Shown: positions 16,933-25,685, counted from the first letter of the stretch. The stretch: 64,000 nt of DNA from Halorussus pelagicus (GCF_004087835.1 NZ_CP035119.1:2294001-2358000), one strand, 5' to 3'. Program-made: numbers and translations. The notes: generated by a model from the sequence alone, not told the origin.

Positions 16933-17430
16933 ATGACCGAAATTCACCCGCACCAGCGGGTCGCCGTTCTTGCGGACGCTCAAAACCTCTATCACACCGC
17001 CCAAAGCGTCTACAGCCGAAACATCGACTACTCCGCGCTCCTCGAAAAATCCGTACAGGACCGCGAGCTGACTCGCGCTATCGCCTACGTGATTCAGGCC
17101 GACAGCCCCGACGAGGAACGGTTCTTCGAGGCGCTCGGGGACATCGGCTTCGAGACGAAAATAAAGGAACTCAAGACGTTCGGCGACGGGTCGAAGAAGG
17201 CCGACTGGGACGTGGGCATGAGTCTGGACGCGGTGACGCTCGCCAACCACGTCGATACCGTCATCCTCTGTACCGGCGACGGCGACTTCTCGCGGCTCTG
17301 CTCGCACCTCCGTCACGAGGGCGTGCGCACGGAGGTCACGAGTTTCGCCGAATCGACTTCCGAAGAACTCATCGAGGCCGCCGACGCCTTCGTCGATATG
17401 TCCGAACGACCGGACACATTCTTACTCTGA
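16933..17430 (+). CDS. NYN/LabA-like PIN-fold protein
   Basis: 165 residues. The N-terminal strand AVLADAQNLYH carries the conserved Asp and Asn of NYN domains, and the core has TVILCTGDGDFSRLCSHLRHEG with two further acidic residues. The acidic triad suggests a metal-dependent RNase. Haloarchaeal LabA/DUF88 proteins are widespread and not tied to one pathway. The downstream small membrane gene runs on the opposite strand. Confidence 0.85.
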   Translation: MTEIHPHQRVAVLADAQNLYHTAQSVYSRNIDYSALLEKSVQDRELTRAIAYVIQADSPDEERFFEALGDIGFETKIKELKTFGDGSKKADWDVGMSLDAVTLANHVDTVILCTGDGDFSRLCSHLRHEGVRTEVTSFAESTSEELIEAADAFVDMSERPDTFLL

Positions 17431-17457
17431 AAAACGAGTCTCGCCGCGTTCGCCGTC

Positions 17458-17628
17458 TCAGACGGGGCGTCCGTCCTCGTTGGCGGTGCCACTGAGGAGC
17501 GCGCCTGCCGCCATGACCAGCACCGCGACGGCCGAGAGGAGGTATGTCGGGAACGTCTGGATGGTGGCGATTGCGAAGACGACTGCGCCAGCCAAGACGA
17601 CGAGTGCGAGACCGAGGTTTGCTTTCAT
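17458..17628 (-). CDS. 56-residue two-helix membrane protein
   Basis: Starting at the ATG at 17628 (MKANLGLALVVLAG) the protein has two closely spaced hydrophobic helices, about residues 3-22 and 26-45, and a short polar tail. Family not recognised. A minus-strand TATA element (complement of 17654-17663) lies about 30 bases upstream, so the transcript would be leaderless, which supports this start over one further upstream. Confidence 0.6.
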   Translation of the reverse strand: MKANLGLALVVLAGAVVFAIATIQTFPTYLLSAVAVLVMAAGALLSGTANEDGRPV

Positions 17629-17689
17629 CGTAAGCGCGGGTAGTTGCTCCAAGGATATAAATCAAACCGTAACCGCCGATAAACTGAAC

Positions 17690-17735
17690 AATAAATAGTT
17701 AAATTGTTTCTCGGTAACTCGGTTCGAGTTACCGA
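17690..17735 (+). promoter_or_regulatory. Promoter with 11-bp perfect inverted repeat upstream of the PUA gene
   Basis: AATAAATA (17690-17697) is a good TATA element. About 20 bases further on, TCGGTAACTCG (17711-17721) and CGAGTTACCGA (17725-17735) form a perfect 11-bp inverted repeat with a 3-base spacer. The repeat covers the predicted transcription start, the position expected for a repressor site. No corresponding regulator can be named. Confidence 0.5.
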
Positions 17736-17796
17736 ACCTCACACTTGGGACGACGAGAACGAAGCCTTTTCGCCGCGCCGCGCCAACTCGCGGCCA

Positions 17797-18273
17797 ATGA
17801 GTACGAGCGAGACCGACGACCTCCCGCGACTCCGGACGACCGCCGACTACCAGTTCGGGGCGGGCGTCGGCGCGGCGCTGTTTCCCGACGACGAAGACCT
17901 CGAAATCAAGCGTTCCTCGTCGGGGCGACCCCAGCAGGTCATCGCCGACGCCGGGCGACTCGTGACCTACGGCACCGACGGCCGGTTCACCCTCGGACTG
18001 GAGGGCGGTCGCCGGGTCGCCGCCGCACTCGACGCCCCGGCGGGCCGGGTCGTCGTCGGCGACGAGAGCGAACCGTTCGTCCGGGACGGCAAGAACGTCT
18101 TCGCAAAGTTTGTCGGCGCAGTCGGCCCGGAGATTCGGCCCGGCGACGAGGTCGCAATCGTCCACGAAGAGGGGTCGGTCCTCGCCGTGGGTCGGGCCGA
18201 ACTCTCGGCCGACGCGATGGCCGATTTCGACACCGGGATGGCCGTGATGGTCCGCGAGGCCGCAGACGAGTAG
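17797..18273 (+). CDS. PUA-domain RNA-binding protein
   Basis: 158 residues. The second half (about residues 80-150: GRVVVGDESEPFVRDGKNVFAKFV, then PEIRPGDEVAIVHEEGSVLAVGRAEL) is a PUA domain like that of archaeosine transglycosylase and pseudouridine synthases. The N-terminal half resembles the small pre-PUA domain of stand-alone archaeal PUA proteins. A role in tRNA or rRNA maturation is likely. It is followed by NAC and TrmI genes in the same direction, a translation-related neighbourhood. Confidence 0.8.
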   Translation: MSTSETDDLPRLRTTADYQFGAGVGAALFPDDEDLEIKRSSSGRPQQVIADAGRLVTYGTDGRFTLGLEGGRRVAAALDAPAGRVVVGDESEPFVRDGKNVFAKFVGAVGPEIRPGDEVAIVHEEGSVLAVGRAELSADAMADFDTGMAVMVREAADE

Positions 18274-18363
18274 TTCCGAGTCGGGCACCTGCTTTGCTCC
18301 CGACCCGGTCGCCCTCGGTGGCGGTCCGCCAACCTTATTTCTTCACGCTCCGACGAACCGAGT

Positions 18364-18750
18364 ATGTTCGGAGGAGGCGGCGGGGGTCTCGACCCTCGTA
18401 AGATGCAGCAGATGATGAAGCAGATGGGTATCGACGTTGACGAACTCGACGCCGAGGAAGTCGTCATCACGAAGAGCGATGGCGAGCAACTCGTGTTCGA
18501 CAACCCAGAAATCACGATTATGGACGCCCGCGGTCAGGAGACCTATCAGGTCGTCGGCGAACCCGAGACTCGCGGCGCGGACGAGACCAGCGCGGTCGAA
18601 TCCGGCGACGAGAGCGGCGGGAGTTCGGGTATCCCCGACGAGGACGTGGAAATCGTCGCCCAGCAGGCCGGAGCCAACGAAGACGACGCGCGCGAGGCAC
18701 TCGAAGCCACCGACGGCGACCTCGCGGCCGCGGTCGAGCGGCTACAGTGA
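18364..18750 (+). CDS. nac: Nascent polypeptide-associated complex protein
   Basis: 128 residues. The N-terminus [21 protein letters not shown] and the NAC beta-barrel ([33 protein letters not shown] region) are typical of archaeal alpha-NAC homologues, which form homodimers at the ribosome exit. A UBA domain closes the protein ([33 protein letters not shown]), joined by an acidic linker. Its stop overlaps the next gene's GTG by 4 bases. Confidence 0.93.
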   Translation: MFGGGGGGLDPRKMQQMMKQMGIDVDELDAEEVVITKSDGEQLVFDNPEITIMDARGQETYQVVGEPETRGADETSAVESGDESGGSSGIPDEDVEIVAQQAGANEDDAREALEATDGDLAAAVERLQ

Positions 18751-19484
18751 CCGTTCTGCTGGTTCACGGCGACCGCGAGTATCTGCGGGAACCCGGCGAG
18801 GAACTCCAGACCGACCTCGGCGTCCTCGACGTTCCCGAGGACGCCGAACCGGGCCAAACGCTGGAGACCCATCTGGGCGAACCGTTCGAGGTCCGCGGGT
18901 TGCGCGGTCCCGACCTGTTCAACCACTTCGAGCGCACCGGCGCGCCGATGATGCCCCGTGACGTGGGTCTCATCGTGGGCCATACCGGCGTCGCGGCGGG
19001 CGACCGCGTGCTGGACGCCGGAACCGGAACCGGCGTTCTCTCGGCGTATCTCGGCCGGATGGGCGCGAACGTGACCACCTACGAGCGCGACGCCGACTTC
19101 GCCGTAACTGCCCGCGAGAACATGGAACTGGCCGACGTGGCCGATTCGGTTGACGTGCGCGCTGGCGACCTGACCGCGGAGTTGGACGGCGAGAGCGACG
19201 CGGACCTCACCGGGTTCGACGTGCTGACCCTCGACACGGAGGACGCGCCCGAAATCGTCGCTCGCGCGCCAGACGTGCTGGTTCGGGGCGGCTACGTCGC
19301 GGTCTACTCCCCGTTCGTCGAGCAGACCCGCGAGACCGTACAGGCGGCCCGCGAGGTCGGGCTTTCGGACGTGGAGACGTTCGAGACCATTCAGCGTCGG
19401 ATGGACTTCGACGACCGAGGGTCGAGACCCTCGACGGCGGGCGTCGGCCACACGGGCTACTTGACGTTCGCGCGGCGACCCTGA
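18747..19484 (+). CDS. tRNA (adenine-N1)-methyltransferase, TrmI type
   Basis: 245 residues. A small N-terminal beta domain is followed by a SAM-binding fold: [20 protein letters not shown] is motif I and TYERDADFA the acidic loop. The layout and [20 protein letters not shown] region match TrmI, which in archaea methylates A57/A58 in the T loop. The GTG start overlaps the NAC stop, so the two are co-translated. Another class I methyltransferase activity cannot be excluded. Confidence 0.82.
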   Translation: MTVLLVHGDREYLREPGEELQTDLGVLDVPEDAEPGQTLETHLGEPFEVRGLRGPDLFNHFERTGAPMMPRDVGLIVGHTGVAAGDRVLDAGTGTGVLSAYLGRMGANVTTYERDADFAVTARENMELADVADSVDVRAGDLTAELDGESDADLTGFDVLTLDTEDAPEIVARAPDVLVRGGYVAVYSPFVEQTRETVQAAREVGLSDVETFETIQRRMDFDDRGSRPSTAGVGHTGYLTFARRP

Positions 19485-19586
19485 CCGACCGGCGCTCAAT
19501 CGCACCCTGTTTTTGGATAGACTCGACGTTGGCGCGCGCAGTCGGCGCATAACAAAGCCAACGGTCGCCCTTCTGGCGGACGACGC

Positions 19587-20390
19587 ATGTCCGAGACACT
19601 ATCGGTCGCGCTTCTGGTTCGCGGTCCCGACGTTCCGGCGTGGCAGGCCCGCGCGGTCGAGACGATGCTCGCGCGGACCGACGCCGAGGTGACGACGGTC
19701 GTCGAGTGTACCGAATCGACCGGTGGCAAGGCGGGCGGTCTCGACCACTACCTCGACCGCGTCCGGAAGTACCCACTCTGGACGCCGGTCGGCGCGGCGG
19801 TCAAACTCGGCGACACACCCGCTCACCAGCGACCGCGTGCGGTCGCGGACATCGCCGGAATCGGCGACCCCGAGACGCTGGCGGTCGCTCCCGAACCGGC
19901 CTCGGACTTCGGCAACGTCCTCCCCGACCGCGCGGTGGAAGTCGTCGGCGAGACCGACGTGGCGATTCGCTTCGGGTTTGGCGTCCTGAAGGGCGACGTA
20001 CTCGACGCGCCCGAATACGGCGTCCTGAGCTTTCACCACGGCGACATCCGAAAGTACCGCGGGATGCCCTCGGGCTTTTGGGAGTTTCTCCACGGCGAGG
20101 ACGCCGCGGGCGTGACCCTCCAGCGACTCACCGAGACGCTCGACGGCGGGTCCATCGCGGCCTACGAACCGGTGGACCTCTCTGACGCTCGAACGTGGGC
20201 GGAGGTCCGCGAGCGCCTGTTCGCCGTCTCGGACGACGTGCTGGTGACGGGTATCCGGAACGTCGCCGCGGGCGTCGCCCCCGAGTCGCCCGACGAACTC
20301 GGCGATCTCTACTCGCTTCCGGAGGGCGGCGACGTGCTGAAGTACGTTCTCAAAGAAAGCAAGGGCCGGGTCCGGCAGGTCGTCGGGTAG
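19587..20390 (+). CDS. Formyltransferase-fold protein
   Basis: 267 residues. Residues about 130-200 match the formyl_transferase N domain: a strand ending in FHHGDIRKYRGMPSGFWEF and then TLDGGSIAAYEP, where the conserved Asp remains. The catalytic triad elsewhere is N-x-H...D in NIHPSLLPKYRG; here the Asn position is Ser (LSFHHG) while His is kept. The protein may be a sugar or amino-acid formyltransferase variant rather than a tRNA enzyme. It is monocistronic, with a strong hairpin after the stop. Confidence 0.72.
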   Translation: MSETLSVALLVRGPDVPAWQARAVETMLARTDAEVTTVVECTESTGGKAGGLDHYLDRVRKYPLWTPVGAAVKLGDTPAHQRPRAVADIAGIGDPETLAVAPEPASDFGNVLPDRAVEVVGETDVAIRFGFGVLKGDVLDAPEYGVLSFHHGDIRKYRGMPSGFWEFLHGEDAAGVTLQRLTETLDGGSIAAYEPVDLSDARTWAEVRERLFAVSDDVLVTGIRNVAAGVAPESPDELGDLYSLPEGGDVLKYVLKESKGRVRQVVG

Positions 20391-20455
20391 TGCGGCGAAG
20401 ACCTCCACAAACCATGTCACAGAGAGTCGGAGACTCGCGCACAAGTGATTCTACC

Positions 20456-20476
20456 GCGAGCGCCGACGGCGCTCGC
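20456..20476. terminator. Hairpin between converging genes
   Basis: GCGAGCGCC (20456-20464) and GGCGCTCGC (20468-20476) form a perfect 9-bp stem with a 3-base loop, placed between the stops of the formyltransferase-like gene and transcription factor S. It could end transcription from both sides. Confidence 0.5.
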
Positions 20477-20499
20477 CGACCGAGCGCAGTAAAACGTCG

Positions 20500-20817
20500 C
20501 TAGTTGTCGTCTTCCCTCCACTTATGGTCACATTCCGTACAGATAAAGAAGCGTGTCTCGCTCTCGTCGGCCGCGCGAATCTGTTGCATGTACCAGCGAG
20601 CGCGGTCGTTGCCACACTCCGGGCAGTGGGCCTCGGTCGTCGGGAGCGCGCTCTCCTCGTCGCCCTGATTGGTCTCGATGACCTCGCTGGCCTCTTGGTC
20701 CTCGGTCACGACGTAGCTGGCCTCGGGGTCCTTCGGCGTCTTGTTGCCACAGCTTCCGCAGACCCAAAGCTCGTCCTCGGCCTTCATCATCGAACCGCAC
20801 TCGTCACAGAACTCCAT
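20500..20817 (-). CDS. tfs: Transcription factor S (RNA polymerase cleavage factor)
   Basis: 105 residues. The N-terminal zinc ribbon is CDECGSMM...CGSCG, and the C-terminal TFIIS-type ribbon is CPECGNDRARWYMQQIRAADE...CTECDHKW, with the acidic DE hairpin that enters the polymerase active site (RAADE). It restores backtracked RNA polymerase by stimulating transcript cleavage. The ATG at 20817 begins directly at MEFCDECG as in other family members. Confidence 0.95.
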   Translation of the reverse strand: MEFCDECGSMMKAEDELWVCGSCGNKTPKDPEASYVVTEDQEASEVIETNQGDEESALPTTEAHCPECGNDRARWYMQQIRAADESETRFFICTECDHKWREDDN

Positions 20818-20930
20818 TGTTGTCACGCCGTAACCGACCCGGCAAGTTAAGCGACGTGTTTCGCCTCACTCGCGCGCTGACCGACGACTGGCGACGGCTT
20901 TTCCGCCGGAGTGCCGACGACCTCGCTCCC

Positions 20931-21188
20931 TTATCCCTCGCCCTCCGACTGGTACGGCTCGCCCACCGCCTCGCGGGGCAGGACGTTGTTAATCTCGGAC
21001 TGGAGTTCCTCGTTCGAGTCGAACTCCTCGGCCGGGGTCCCGGCGATTAGCTCCCCCAAGTTGCGCTCGCCGTCGGCGAGCAGCACCGTCACGTCCTCGA
21101 ACTCGCTCGCGGCCGCCTCGCGCGTGGCCGGATACGACAGGTCGTCGAGGACCGATTCGATGTGGCTGAGTTTGACTTCCCGTGCCAT
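20931..21188 (-). CDS. DUF5789 family protein
   Basis: 85 residues starting MAREVKLSHIESVLDDLSYPATREAAASEF. The pattern of an initial helix containing LDDLSYPATREA followed by a region with ADGERNLGEL matches the haloarchaeal DUF5789 family, a small cytosolic protein of unknown role. Acidic throughout. Upstream of it, in the other direction, is a FAD oxidoreductase gene; 96 bases separate the starts. Confidence 0.75.
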   Translation of the reverse strand: MAREVKLSHIESVLDDLSYPATREAAASEFEDVTVLLADGERNLGELIAGTPAEEFDSNEELQSEINNVLPREAVGEPYQSEGEG

Positions 21189-21284
21189 ACGACCGCTACG
21201 GCGAGTCGGTCCTTCAGTGTTGTCGGCGGTTTCCCGCGGCCTCGGAGCAGCAAAAATTTGTGACGCGCGCCCGAACCCCTCGTT

Positions 21285-22550
21285 ATGACCGAAGTCGTCG
21301 TCGCTGGCGGTGGACTGGCCGGACTGGTCGCGGCGCGTCGCCTCGCGGACGCGGGCGCGGACGTGCGACTCTACGAGCGCCACCACGACCTTGGTGGTCG
21401 AGTGCGGTCGCTCCGCCGCGACGGATTCGTCTTCGACCGCGGGTTTCAGGTGCTTTTCACCGCGTACCCGGCAGTTGAGCGGGAGTTGGACCTCGACGCG
21501 CTGGACCTGCGGTACTTCAAGCCCGGCGCGGTCGTCGCCCGCCCCGGTGAGCGTTCGACGCTCTCGGACCCTTTCCGGGACGTGGACGCCGCGCTGGAGA
21601 CGGTCCTCAATCGGGACGTGACGTTCCGAGACAAGCTAAAGATTCTCCAACTCCGCCGGGAACTCGCCGACGAGTCCGACCGCGACATCTTCCGCGGCCG
21701 CGACGCGACCACCCGCGAGTATCTCCGCGAGCGAGGCTTCTCCGAGCAGTTCCTCGATAACTTCGCCGCGCCGTTCTACGGCGGCATCACGCTGGACCGG
21801 AGCCTCGAAACCTCGAAGAAGGTCTTCGAGTTCACGTTCAAGATGCTGACGGTCGGCCGCATCGCGGTCCCGGCCCGCGGGATGGCTGCGGTGAGCGAGC
21901 AGTTGGCCGAGGCCGCCCGCGAGGCGGGCGTCGAAGTCGTGACCGACGAGACCGTGACCGACCTCGACGCGAACGGCCACAGCCCGAAACTCGAACTCGG
22001 TCGGGACTCAACCAGCGCCGACGCCGTGGTCGTCGCCACCGACCCCAAGCAGGCCCGCGAACTGACCGGCGTCGAGTCGATTCCGACCGACGCGAAGGGC
22101 TGTGTCACTCAGTATTACGCCTTCGACGGTCCGGAACTCGACGCGGGCAAGCGCCTCTTGCTCAACGCCGAGTCCGACGCGCCCAACCAAATCGCACAGC
22201 TTTCGGCCGTCGCGCCCGAGTACGCGCCAGAGGACCGTAACCTCCTGAGCGCGACGTATCTCGGAGTGGCCGACGACCCCGAGGAGGACCTCGCGGACGA
22301 GACTGCCCGGACGCTCGATGCGTGGTACCCCGAGCGAAATCTCGACCTTGAACTTCTCCACACGAGCCGCGTCGAGTTCGCGCAGTTCGCCCAACCGCCG
22401 GGCGTTCACGGCCGCCTGCCCGATGTGGCCGCTCCGGCGGGACCGGTCTACCTCGCGGGCGAGTACACCGACGCCTCGTCGCTCAACGCCGCGATGGTGA
22501 GCGGTCGGAAGGCCGCGAACGCGGTGGCAGAGGATTTTGACTTGGAGTAG
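21285..22550 (+). CDS. FAD-dependent amine oxidase/phytoene desaturase-like oxidoreductase
   Basis: 421 residues. The dinucleotide-binding motif GGGLAGLVAARRLADAG is followed by YERHHDLGGRVRS, the FAD motif of the protoporphyrinogen oxidase / carotenoid desaturase superfamily. The C-terminal FAD-contacting segment is PVYLAGEYTDASSLNAAMVSGRKAA. Function is not fixed by sequence: candidates are carotenoid or isoprenoid desaturation or amine oxidation. No carotenoid genes adjoin it here (crtB is 18 kb away). Confidence 0.8.
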   Translation: MTEVVVAGGGLAGLVAARRLADAGADVRLYERHHDLGGRVRSLRRDGFVFDRGFQVLFTAYPAVERELDLDALDLRYFKPGAVVARPGERSTLSDPFRDVDAALETVLNRDVTFRDKLKILQLRRELADESDRDIFRGRDATTREYLRERGFSEQFLDNFAAPFYGGITLDRSLETSKKVFEFTFKMLTVGRIAVPARGMAAVSEQLAEAAREAGVEVVTDETVTDLDANGHSPKLELGRDSTSADAVVVATDPKQARELTGVESIPTDAKGCVTQYYAFDGPELDAGKRLLLNAESDAPNQIAQLSAVAPEYAPEDRNLLSATYLGVADDPEEDLADETARTLDAWYPERNLDLELLHTSRVEFAQFAQPPGVHGRLPDVAAPAGPVYLAGEYTDASSLNAAMVSGRKAANAVAEDFDLE

Positions 22551-22914
22551 CGGGCGAATCGTCCGAACGAACGTTCCGCTCGAAAATTGACCAACTACTC
22601 CGGCGCGTGCGGGCGCGGCGCTCATGAGCGCCGCGCCTTTCCGCACGAGGTCTGCGCGAACGAACGTGAGCGCACGGCTCGGGAGACGCGGGTTGTCTCC
22701 CGGTGGACGAGCAACGCAGGCCGACGGCCGAGTAGCGCAGGCGGTTGGGGAGGCGTGAGGTCCGCTGTTGCGGTGCCGTGCGGTGGCGTGTCGTGGCAGT
22801 GCTGTGCGGTAACTCCTCGGAGTCGGCAGTAGCTAGCTTCTCCGTCGAAATAACCCCCGTCTCGGAGACGCACCTCGTCAGACCACGAACTCCGAAAAAG
22901 AACACGCCACGCTC
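22551..22914. repeat. Non-coding spacer with palindromic repeats
   Basis: 364 bases without a convincing gene. A perfect 26-bp palindrome spans 22612-22637 (GGCGCGGCGCTCA and its complement). GGGAGAC (22681-22687) and GTCTCCC (22695-22701) form a second stem. The stretch is unusually rich in GCG/GTG words. A similar GC palindrome occurs at 58647-58667, suggesting a dispersed REP-like element; it sits between converging genes and may also terminate transcription. Confidence 0.55.
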
Positions 22915-23664
22915 TCAAAGCATCTTCCGAAACTCCCCGAGCGGCGGGAACGACAACTGCTCGCCCCTCTCGGCGTCCCACACGACCGGCCGAAGCGCCT
23001 CCGCATCCCGAACCAGCGGCGACTGGAAGTCGTCGGCCCACATCCCGTTGACCGTCGCGCCGGGCGCGAGGCGGTTGAACGCTGGCACCATCAGCACGTC
23101 ACCGCCGCGATAGGTCCCCGGCCCGTACAGCAGACAGGGATGGCGCGTCCCCTCGATTTCGATGGCCGGGTGGTCGTGGCCGACGACGTAGCGGTCGGCC
23201 GACGCCTCCGGTGGGGCGTGGCCGTGGACGACCAGCGTGTCGCCGAGGCGGTACTCCTCGGCGGTCGGCACGGACGCGGGGGCGCTCGCTGCGGCGTCCG
23301 CCGACTCGTCGGCGAGGTACGAGTCGGCCACCGAGTCGAGTACCGGGTCGAGCATCGCGTCGTGGTTGCCCCGGACGACGACCAGTTCTGCGCCTGCGGC
23401 CGCGACGGTCTCACCGAGCGCGGCCACCGTCTCGGCGACGCCCTCCGGAACGCGGTCGAAGGCGTGGAGGAGGTCGCCCGCGACCACGACCTCGGCGGGC
23501 AAGAACTTCGCCAGCAGGTCGGCCAGTCGGTCGGTCAGGTCGGCGCGCTCGCCCAACGGAAGTTCGAGCGCCGAGTCGGCGTCGCGGCCGACGTGGAGGT
23601 CGGCGACGACGAGGGCGTCCTCGTCGGGGAGGTAGACCGCCTGGTCGCACAACTGCGCGTCCAT
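22915..23664 (-). CDS. Metallophosphoesterase (DNA-repair associated type)
   Basis: 249 residues. All calcineurin-like motifs are present: DLHVGRD, GDLLHAFDR, RGNHDAML, HGHAPPE and GHDHPAIE. The arrangement with DALVVADLHVG at the N-terminus and a C-terminal VMVPAFNRLAPGA segment matches the archaeal/bacterial phosphoesterases that elsewhere stand beside Lhr-type helicases and ligases. No helicase is adjacent here. Substrate unknown; activity as Mn-dependent phosphoesterase is likely. Confidence 0.85.
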   Translation of the reverse strand: MDAQLCDQAVYLPDEDALVVADLHVGRDADSALELPLGERADLTDRLADLLAKFLPAEVVVAGDLLHAFDRVPEGVAETVAALGETVAAAGAELVVVRGNHDAMLDPVLDSVADSYLADESADAAASAPASVPTAEEYRLGDTLVVHGHAPPEASADRYVVGHDHPAIEIEGTRHPCLLYGPGTYRGGDVLMVPAFNRLAPGATVNGMWADDFQSPLVRDAEALRPVVWDAERGEQLSFPPLGEFRKML

Positions 23665-23893
23665 CGGCGCGGTGTTGGGTCCGGTCGCTCTTCCGGGTTC
23701 CGATTGTCGGAATCGGACGCCTCAGCAAGGCTCCGCGTCGCGGTCGAGAAACGCGAGTCCCGCGACGAGGCGTTGGTGTCGAAGACGACGGTCGGAGGGC
23801 GCACGCGACCGTCTCGGCGCTCACCGAGCGAACGTTCGTCAGAGACACGCGACCTCCGGTTTTCACCCACTGACAGCCAGCTTGACGCCAAGA

Positions 23894-23900
23894 TTTATAT
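23894..23900 (+). promoter_or_regulatory. TATA box for the 23933 gene
   Basis: TTTATAT stands in AT-rich DNA 33 bases before the ATG, giving a short or absent leader. Confidence 0.55.
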
Positions 23901-23932
23901 TCTGAAAGATTTTAATCCGACGTAGATAGTCG

Positions 23933-24130
23933 ATGGCCGTCTACGACACTCCGACAGCGTCGGACAAGCGGGCAGCGTATCGGAAGTACGAAGACGGCGA
24001 GATAACCGAGGAAGAGGCCAGACAAGTCATTGGCGACGATTGGGAAGCGACCGTGACAGGAACGCTGATGGAAAAGAGTGTAGACGAGACGGACTGGGAC
24101 GAGAAGTACGAAGACGATCTGGTGTTTTAG
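23933..24130 (+). CDS. Small acidic protein, probable antitoxin of the following gene
   Basis: 65 residues, MAVYDTPTASDKRAAYRKYEDGEITEEEARQ at the start and an acidic, aromatic end. Predicted helix-rich and without a membrane segment. Family not recognised. Small size, the good TATA box upstream and the next gene in the same direction with a PIN-like N-terminus suggest an antitoxin, by analogy with VapB-type pairs. The ITEEEARQVIGDDW helix could be the toxin- or DNA-binding part; this is inference. Confidence 0.6.
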   Translation: MAVYDTPTASDKRAAYRKYEDGEITEEEARQVIGDDWEATVTGTLMEKSVDETDWDEKYEDDLVF

Positions 24131-24199
24131 TCGCTATACTCGTCTCTCGAAGTGAGTATTCGGTAGAGTTTACACTGTGGATTTATTCGATTCGAAGTG

Positions 24200-24769
24200 A
24201 TGGGTTCGTCGCACGTATTTCGACGATTATTCGACGCGAACGCTTTGGCGGCACTCGGACACTGTGAGCACGCCGAACAAGTGTTCACTTCGGTTCCGAT
24301 GACGGTCACCGCGAACTGCTACAAGGAAATTCAATCTGGAAAAGACAACCGAGAGAAACCGTTTCCGTATCGAAACGGGGCGAAAACCGCGTACGAGTAC
24401 GTCTCTGAGTACGAAAATTGGGAGAATATCGCCCTGTATCCGGCACCCGGTTCACCGCCCTACAATCAAAACAACGGCGGCGAGAAGTCGATTCGTATCG
24501 CACTCTTCACCACACCCGACACGTTCGACACCGTCGTGGGCTACGACGACGATTTGGGTCCGGTTTTGCGTCGAGTCCGCGAGCGCGGAATCGAGTTCGA
24601 CGTAGTGCCCCCGAACGAACCGCTGTACTTTCTGTATCGAAAGGAGCGACTGACCAAAGAGGAATTTTGCGTGACGACACGAAATATCATCGATGAACAA
24701 GGGTGGCGAGAGTCGAGCAACGCCGACCTGTTCTGGCAGTTTCCGGTCGATTGTCACGGGTTCAGATAA
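24200..24769 (+). CDS. PIN-like protein, probable toxin partner
   Basis: 189 residues from the ATG (a GTG codon directly precedes it). RRLFDANALAALG near residue 9 resembles the first strand and catalytic Asp of PIN nucleases, and further acidic residues occur in VVGYDDDLGPVLRRVRERG. The rest is not recognised. GC content is lower than the flanks. It follows the 65-residue gene by 70 bases with its own AT-rich leader (ATTTATTC near 24181). A role as an RNase toxin is a hypothesis. Confidence 0.55.
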   Translation: MGSSHVFRRLFDANALAALGHCEHAEQVFTSVPMTVTANCYKEIQSGKDNREKPFPYRNGAKTAYEYVSEYENWENIALYPAPGSPPYNQNNGGEKSIRIALFTTPDTFDTVVGYDDDLGPVLRRVRERGIEFDVVPPNEPLYFLYRKERLTKEEFCVTTRNIIDEQGWRESSNADLFWQFPVDCHGFR

Positions 24770-24899
24770 TCTCTATCAGTAGGTGCATCCGGTTTTCGGT
24801 CCCCATCGTTCCCGATGGTCTCTCCTTCGACGATTCTTTTTAGACTTCCGACGAAGCGACCGCCGGGGATTTATGTTCGTCGTGGTGAAACCGGTAGGT

Positions 24900-25685
24900 A
24901 TGGCCGACGTTTTGGAGAACAAGCGGGCCGCGACGCGATTTCGCATCCTCGCGGAGATTGCGGAGCGCCAACCCGCGGTGAGTCAGGGCGAAATCGCGGA
25001 CGCTGTCGGGGTGACGAGTCAGGCCGTCAGCGAGTACATCCGTGCGCTGGTCGAGGACGAACTGGTCGAGAAGGAAGGTCGCTCGCGCTACAGCGTCACC
25101 AAGGAGGGCGTCGATTGGCTCCTCCAAGAGGCGACCGACGTGCGCCGGTACGCCGACCACGTCACCGACGACATCCTCGGAAGCGTACAGGAGGAAGCCG
25201 CCATCGCCACCGACGACGTGTCGGAGGGCGAGGCAGTCACGCTCTCGCTCCGGGGCGGATTGCTCCACGCGACGCCCGGCGAGGAGGGTCCGGCGACCGG
25301 CGTTGCCACCACCGACGCCGAGGCAGGCGCGGACGTGGGCGTGACCGGGTTCGAGGGAATCATCGAGTTCGACCCCGGTACGGTCACGGTGTATCAAGTG
25401 TCACCGGTCCGGTCGGGTGGTGCGTCCGCCACCGACGCCCGGACACTCGCCGAGGCCTGCGAGTCAGCCGACCTCGTGGCCGCGACGGGCGTCGAGGCCG
25501 TGGTCGCGCTCCGGCGCGCCGACGTGGACCACGCGACTACGTTCGCCGCTGGCGAGGTGGCCGCCGAGGCCGCGGGCCGCGGACTCGATGTGGTCGTCGT
25601 CGCCACCGCCGACATCGTCGGCCGAGTCACCGACGCGCTCCGGGACGGGAACGTCACCTACGAGGTCTCGGAACTGGGTTCGTAG
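24900..25685 (+). CDS. MarR-like winged-helix regulator with DUF7839-type C-terminal domain
   Basis: 261 residues. Residues 1-75 form a winged helix (TRFRILAEIAERQPAVSQGEIADAVGVTSQAVSEYIRALVEDELVEKEGRSRYSVT). The remainder is a haloarchaeal effector-like domain with repeated ADVVAATG/VVVVATADI strands. It is probably a transcriptional regulator sensing a small ligand. The ATG at 24900 is used because the leading residues (MADVLENKRAAT) start the family; a TATA-like ATTTATG lies near 24869. Confidence 0.75.
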   Translation: MADVLENKRAATRFRILAEIAERQPAVSQGEIADAVGVTSQAVSEYIRALVEDELVEKEGRSRYSVTKEGVDWLLQEATDVRRYADHVTDDILGSVQEEAAIATDDVSEGEAVTLSLRGGLLHATPGEEGPATGVATTDAEAGADVGVTGFEGIIEFDPGTVTVYQVSPVRSGGASATDARTLAEACESADLVAATGVEAVVALRRADVDHATTFAAGEVAAEAAGRGLDVVVVATADIVGRVTDALRDGNVTYEVSELGS

